From Desulfurococcales archaeon (GTDB lineage Archaea > Thermoproteota > Thermoprotei_A > Sulfolobales > Fervidicoccaceae), in contig JALWDA010000008.1 in the NCBI GenBank assembly GCA_027014955.1, positions 1 to 59,869 on the forward strand: 59,869 bases of DNA, given 5' to 3'. Position 1 is the first letter of the stretch, and each line of letters starts with the position of its first letter. The notes under the pieces are model-generated. The model saw nothing but the letters and a program-made list of their open reading frames with translations, did not search any database and had not been told where the DNA came from. The position numbers were made by a program, and so were the translations under genes. This document shows positions 55,904 through 59,869 of this stretch, in pieces.

Positions 55904-57202
55904 CTAGGCATTCTTAGACTTGCTCTTCTTATACGATATGTACACAGCACCTCCGAGTATCGAAGCTAGTAGACCCCCGCCAACGATTGCCACTTCTCGC
56001 GATATCCCACCAACGCCCTCGTCTCCGCCACCCACTATGACTCGTTTCCTTATCTCTTCTAGAACTCTCAGCCCCTCCTGGTCCAGTGGGTAAGTGTTCC
56101 TGAGCTTAGACGCTATTGAGGGCGGTGGCAGGATTGCAGGGTTACCTAGAAGTTCAATCGGCTCGACATCTATCAAGCCTTCTTCGTACGCCTCTTCAAG
56201 GCCTTTTTCTATAAGCTCGTTCCTAAGAGGCACGGGGTAGTATGTGTACGCCATGTTGACAGCGGCATTCAGCGGGTCTAGTACAAAGTTTATCCACAAA
56301 TATGCCGCTTCGAGGTTCCTTGCATCACGTGGTATGACTATGTAGTCCCCCCACTTTAGCCCGCCCTCTCTTTCGGGGATGACGTACTCTACTTTCGGGT
56401 TCTCCTCCTGGGCGGTCAGTATATCACCGCTCCAAGCCTGTGCAACTGCCAGGCGGTTCCCGGCAAGCTCAGGTATGTACTTGCTAGCTCCATAGTATCC
56501 TGCTAGGTAGGGCTTCTGCCTTATTAGTATCCTAGAAATATCTTCAACATTTTCCATAGACCAGCTCTCCCCCTTGCTGGGGTCAAGGCCCAGGTAAAGC
56601 ATTGTAACGGCGACAACCTCTACAAACTCTTCCAACATGCTTATCCTGCCCTTGTACTTCTCGAGGAATCGCTCGTCCTCTAGAACCTTACCCCAGCTAT
56701 CGATGTTTTCAGCTACAAGGTTCCTGTTAACACCCAGACCTGTTGTCCCCCACATGTAGGGCACGCTGTGCTCGAGCCCCGGGTCTTGTGGGATACTGAT
56801 GAAGCCAGGGTCCAGATTGGCTAGGTTGGGTAACCTGTTCTTTTCCATCTTCCTGACAAGACCCTGGGATATGGCGTCTTTGAGATAGCTGTCTGTTAGT
56901 ATGATAATGTCATAGCCTCCCCCACCCACCTGTAGTTTTGCCCAAGCTTCTTCAGCAGCCTCGTATTCATCGTAGATAACCTGGAACCCATATTGCTCGG
57001 AGAACCACTCGTTTATACGGGGGTCTATGTAATAACTGTAATTATATATACGGAGCTCCTCTTTCTGAGCGAGAGCCTTGCTCAGATATCTCCCAGCTGA
57101 AAGAGGTAGTCCAGCGATGACCGCTGCAGTCAGCCCTGTCTTTATGAGTTCCCTCCTCGTAACCATGGTGACTCTCCTCTTTCCCTTGTGGTAGGGTTTC
57201 AA
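55904..57202 (-). CDS. potD: ABC transporter substrate-binding protein (PotD-like), Tat-like signal and C-terminal TM
   Basis: TRRELIKTGLTAAVIAGLPLSAG; RIYNYSYYIDPRINEWFSEQYGFQVIYDEYEAAEEAWAKL; C-terminal VAIVGGGLLASILGGAVYISYKKSKSKNA. Confidence 0.88.
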   Translation of the reverse strand: MKPYHKGKRRVTMVTRRELIKTGLTAAVIAGLPLSAGRYLSKALAQKEELRIYNYSYYIDPRINEWFSEQYGFQVIYDEYEAAEEAWAKLQVGGGGYDIIILTDSYLKDAISQGLVRKMEKNRLPNLANLDPGFISIPQDPGLEHSVPYMWGTTGLGVNRNLVAENIDSWGKVLEDERFLEKYKGRISMLEEFVEVVAVTMLYLGLDPSKGESWSMENVEDISRILIRQKPYLAGYYGASKYIPELAGNRLAVAQAWSGDILTAQEENPKVEYVIPEREGGLKWGDYIVIPRDARNLEAAYLWINFVLDPLNAAVNMAYTYYPVPLRNELIEKGLEEAYEEGLIDVEPIELLGNPAILPPPSIASKLRNTYPLDQEGLRVLEEIRKRVIVGGGDEGVGGISREVAIVGGGLLASILGGAVYISYKKSKSKNA

Positions 57203-57304
57203 CTATTGTGATAATAAGAATATTGATTGCGCTGAGGTCTCCTTCAACGATGTGGCAAAACCGTAATTATTCTCTACAGGAAACACACTTCAATACCCCT
57301 CGCA

Positions 57305-58393
57305 TTGACCATACTGGGGCTGGTGGCCTTGGCCAGATTTAAGGCTGCGGTGTTGGGAGCCACGGGGGTAGTGGGCCAAGTTTTCATGGCCCTCCTTCAG
57401 AACCACCCCTTCTTCCAAGTGGAGAGAATAACAGCGAGTCCAGGTAAGGAGGGTCTCGAATATAGGAAGGCGCTTAGGGCGTGGATACCCCCTGTAGAGC
57501 TTTCCCCAGAATATGGCAGGCTCACTATATCGTCTTTCGAGGACATCTTGGAAGACAGTGACATCAAGATAGTGTTCTCAGCCGTGCCCCGGAAGGTTGC
57601 GGAGGATATGGAGAAAAAACTAGCACAAAGAGGCAAGACCGTGGTTTCAAACGCTGGAGCCCTTAGAATGGAGGCGGATGTCCCCCTGATAAACCCTGAG
57701 GTCAACATAAGCCACTTAGGCCTGCTGGAGAGACAGAAAAGGGAGAGAGGCTGGAGCGGCGCCATTGTCAAGAACCCCAATTGCACGACCGCGGTCTTCA
57801 CCTTGGCCCTCAAGCCCATAATGGACCGATATGGTGTTGAACAGGTTAATCTGGTCACATTACAGTCTCTCACGGGTGCAGGACTGAGGGGTTACTACGT
57901 ACTTGAGGCCATGAATAACGTTATCCCCTTTATTAAAAATGAGGAGGAGAAGGTCCAAAGAGAATCAGCGAAAATACTGGGAACACTGGAGAACAATGAG
58001 GTGAAGCCAAAGAGCATAGACATCAGGGTCACTACCACGAGAGTCCCCGTGGTGGTGGGTCACACCGAGGTGGCCCACATAAAGCTACGTGATAACCCCA
58101 GCTCTTTGAATGAGGTGAGGAGGACACTAGAAGAGTGGAGGGGCGAAACAGGTGACGTGGACACCCCAACACTGCCAAGTAAGCCACTCCTAGTATACGA
58201 GGACCCCTTTAGACCCCAGCCTCTGCTTGACTCGTACATAGAGAAGGGCATGACCGTGGCGGTGGGGAGGCTCGACCTGTTGCGTGAGAGGGTGTTAAGA
58301 ATGGTTATTGTGGGCAATAACCTTGTACGAGGGGCTGCAGGGGCGGCTGTCAGCATAGCAGAATACATGTATGAAAAAGGTCTCATAAAATAA
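57305..58393 (+). CDS. asd: Aspartate-semialdehyde dehydrogenase
   Basis: AAVLGATGVVGQVFMALL, VKNPNCTTAVFTLALKPIMD, TTTRVPVVVGHTEV. Confidence 0.95.
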   Translation: MTILGLVALARFKAAVLGATGVVGQVFMALLQNHPFFQVERITASPGKEGLEYRKALRAWIPPVELSPEYGRLTISSFEDILEDSDIKIVFSAVPRKVAEDMEKKLAQRGKTVVSNAGALRMEADVPLINPEVNISHLGLLERQKRERGWSGAIVKNPNCTTAVFTLALKPIMDRYGVEQVNLVTLQSLTGAGLRGYYVLEAMNNVIPFIKNEEEKVQRESAKILGTLENNEVKPKSIDIRVTTTRVPVVVGHTEVAHIKLRDNPSSLNEVRRTLEEWRGETGDVDTPTLPSKPLLVYEDPFRPQPLLDSYIEKGMTVAVGRLDLLRERVLRMVIVGNNLVRGAAGAAVSIAEYMYEKGLIK

Positions 58394-58527
58394 TCCTCAC
58401 CAGGATTTCGGCCGGGTTTACGGGCAATACGTGACCTGGTTCCCAAGCCAATTATTACCAACCCGCTTCCGATACCTCTTATTTGAAAAGCTTATACGAA
58501 TTAACTCATAATACCCTTTATCGGGTC

Positions 58528-59869
58528 ATGGCTGGCGACGGAGTGGTTGGGATGAGGTTGAGGGTCTACAACACGCTTACACGTAGTATTGAGGACTTCG
58601 AGCCCTTCGACCCCCCTTTGGTAAGGATGTACGTCTGCGGGCCCACTGTATATGACGAGACACATATAGGACACGCAAGAACCTGGATAGCATTCGACGC
58701 TATAAGGAGATATCTTGAAGTACGTGGTTTCACAGTCCTCCATGTACAGAACATCACCGACATCGATGACAAGATAATAAACAGAGCCAAGGAAGAGGGA
58801 AGGGATTGGAAAGAGATAGCGGACACATATACAAAAAGCTACCTCAGCTATCTATCCAAACTAGGGGTAAGGCCTCACGTCCACCCTAGAGTAACAGAAC
58901 ACATAGGAGACATCATAGAGTTTATAGAGAAGCTCCTCCAAAAGGGCTTTGCCTACGAGTCCAATGGAAGCGTCTACTTCGACGTGACAAAGTATCCAAA
59001 CTACGGAGAGCTTTCGAAGAGATACGAGAGAGCCTCCTGGAGGCAGGAAGAGGACGTTCTACAGGAGAAGAGAAATCCATTCGACTTCGCCCTGTGGAAA
59101 AGGCACAAGCCCGGGGAACCCAGCTGGAAAAGCCCCTGGGGCCCGGGCAGGCCAGGATGGCACATTGAATGCAGCGTTATGTCCACAAAGTACTTGGGGC
59201 CACGTATAGACATACACGGTGGAGGGCAGGACCTCATATTCCCCCATCACGAGAACGAGCGTGCACAGTCAGAGGCCGCGCTGGGGGTGAGGCCCTGGGT
59301 TAAATACTGGATGCACACGGGCATGCTTACCGTAAGCGGGGTGAAGATGAGCAAGAGTCTCAAGAACATCGTCCCTCTAAAGGATGCCCTCAGCGAGCAC
59401 GACCCGGGCACCATTAGAACCTGGGTCTTATCAGCCCATTATAGGACACAGCTTGACTTCGATGAACAGTCCCTCAATCAGGCCAAGAGGAACAAGACAA
59501 GGATACTCAACGTAATGAAGGAGCTGAGCAGTCTCTTAGAGAAAGCTGAGCCAGTGCATGGGATGAGTAGGGAAGACGTAGAACTGTTGAACCAGGCCCT
59601 ATCGCTTCATAAGAAATTCCATGATGCGATGAGCGAGGATTTCAACACCAGCAAGGCACTCGCGGTGGTCATGGAGGCGGCGGGCCTTTTCTACAAACAC
59701 GTGGAAAGCAAGCCCCTGGAGCCCCTGGTGCTTCTACTTGAAAGGTTCTTCGAGACAGCTGACAGCGTTTATGGATTCAGCGTCGGTGAGGCCACCGAGG
59801 GAGAGGGTGGGCTCCTAACTTTGCGTGAGCAGAGGCTAATCGAAGCACTAATAGATGTGAGAAGAGAAC
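58528..59869 (+). CDS. cysS: Cysteinyl-tRNA synthetase (partial, continues beyond right edge)
   Basis: Not in track (open at edge): VRMYVCGPTVYDETHIGHARTWIAFDAIRRYLE...GWHIECSVMS...HHENERAQSEAA...KMSKSLKN; start 58528 or 58552. Confidence 0.95.
   Translation, partial: MAGDGVVGMRLRVYNTLTRSIEDFEPFDPPLVRMYVCGPTVYDETHIGHARTWIAFDAIRRYLEVRGFTVLHVQNITDIDDKIINRAKEEGRDWKEIADTYTKSYLSYLSKLGVRPHVHPRVTEHIGDIIEFIEKLLQKGFAYESNGSVYFDVTKYPNYGELSKRYERASWRQEEDVLQEKRNPFDFALWKRHKPGEPSWKSPWGPGRPGWHIECSVMSTKYLGPRIDIHGGGQDLIFPHHENERAQSEAALGVRPWVKYWMHTGMLTVSGVKMSKSLKNIVPLKDALSEHDPGTIRTWVLSAHYRTQLDFDEQSLNQAKRNKTRILNVMKELSSLLEKAEPVHGMSREDVELLNQALSLHKKFHDAMSEDFNTSKALAVVMEAAGLFYKHVESKPLEPLVLLLERFFETADSVYGFSVGEATEGEGGLLTLREQRLIEALIDVRRE

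Noticed and set aside
1-59869. CRISPR arrays, insertion sequences, prophage or integrase genes
   Set aside because: No regularly spaced direct repeats, transposase/integrase motifs or phage structural genes were seen by reading; only the CARF-like regulator hints at CRISPR-type signalling.

Overview
The window is about 59.9 kb of gene-dense archaeal chromosome. It is probably a thermophilic Thermoproteota/crenarchaeal lineage, inferred from POR subunit organisation, Lhr-type helicase, TYW3, PhoH-KH, TadC-type pilus genes, BRE/TATA-like promoters and a tRNA-His with an encoded G-1. I found no IS element, prophage or CRISPR array.

Main blocks, left to right:
- 2-oxoacid:ferredoxin oxidoreductase (por; beta subunit cut by the left edge), then a second 2-oxoacid dehydrogenase system made of E2 and a fused E1 alpha-beta.
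- A catabolic island at 6.9-19.2 kb: cyclase/HTH, TRAP transporter, BtpA, PfkB, then MFS, nucleoside hydrolase, DeoC and ribokinase. It is interrupted by a minus-strand pair of a CPBP membrane protease and a CARF-like HTH regulator.
- Radical SAM protein, glycosyltransferase/GH130 pair, metallophosphoesterase, helicase and threonine synthase.
- Heme/UbiA-type prenyltransferase, ThiL, PhoH-KH and TYW3 run.
- A Tad-like type IV pilus motor operon without pilins.
- Glycerate kinase and a DUF89 protein.
- A Na+-pump-type biotin-dependent decarboxylase cluster.
- tRNA-His with an unexplained hairpin-rich leader, and ProC.
- A xanthine-dehydrogenase-family (CoxSML-like) cluster with MoaD, CoxG and DUF711.
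- A spermidine/putrescine-type ABC transporter, Asd, and CysS cut by the right edge.

The best candidates for something undescribed are the CPBP protease plus CARF-HTH pair (13713-15294), the nucleoside/sugar island around it, the hairpin-rich non-coding segment before tRNA-His, and a 41-aa CxxC micro-ORF divergent from an unusual radical SAM gene. All family calls come from reading translations; no database search was run.
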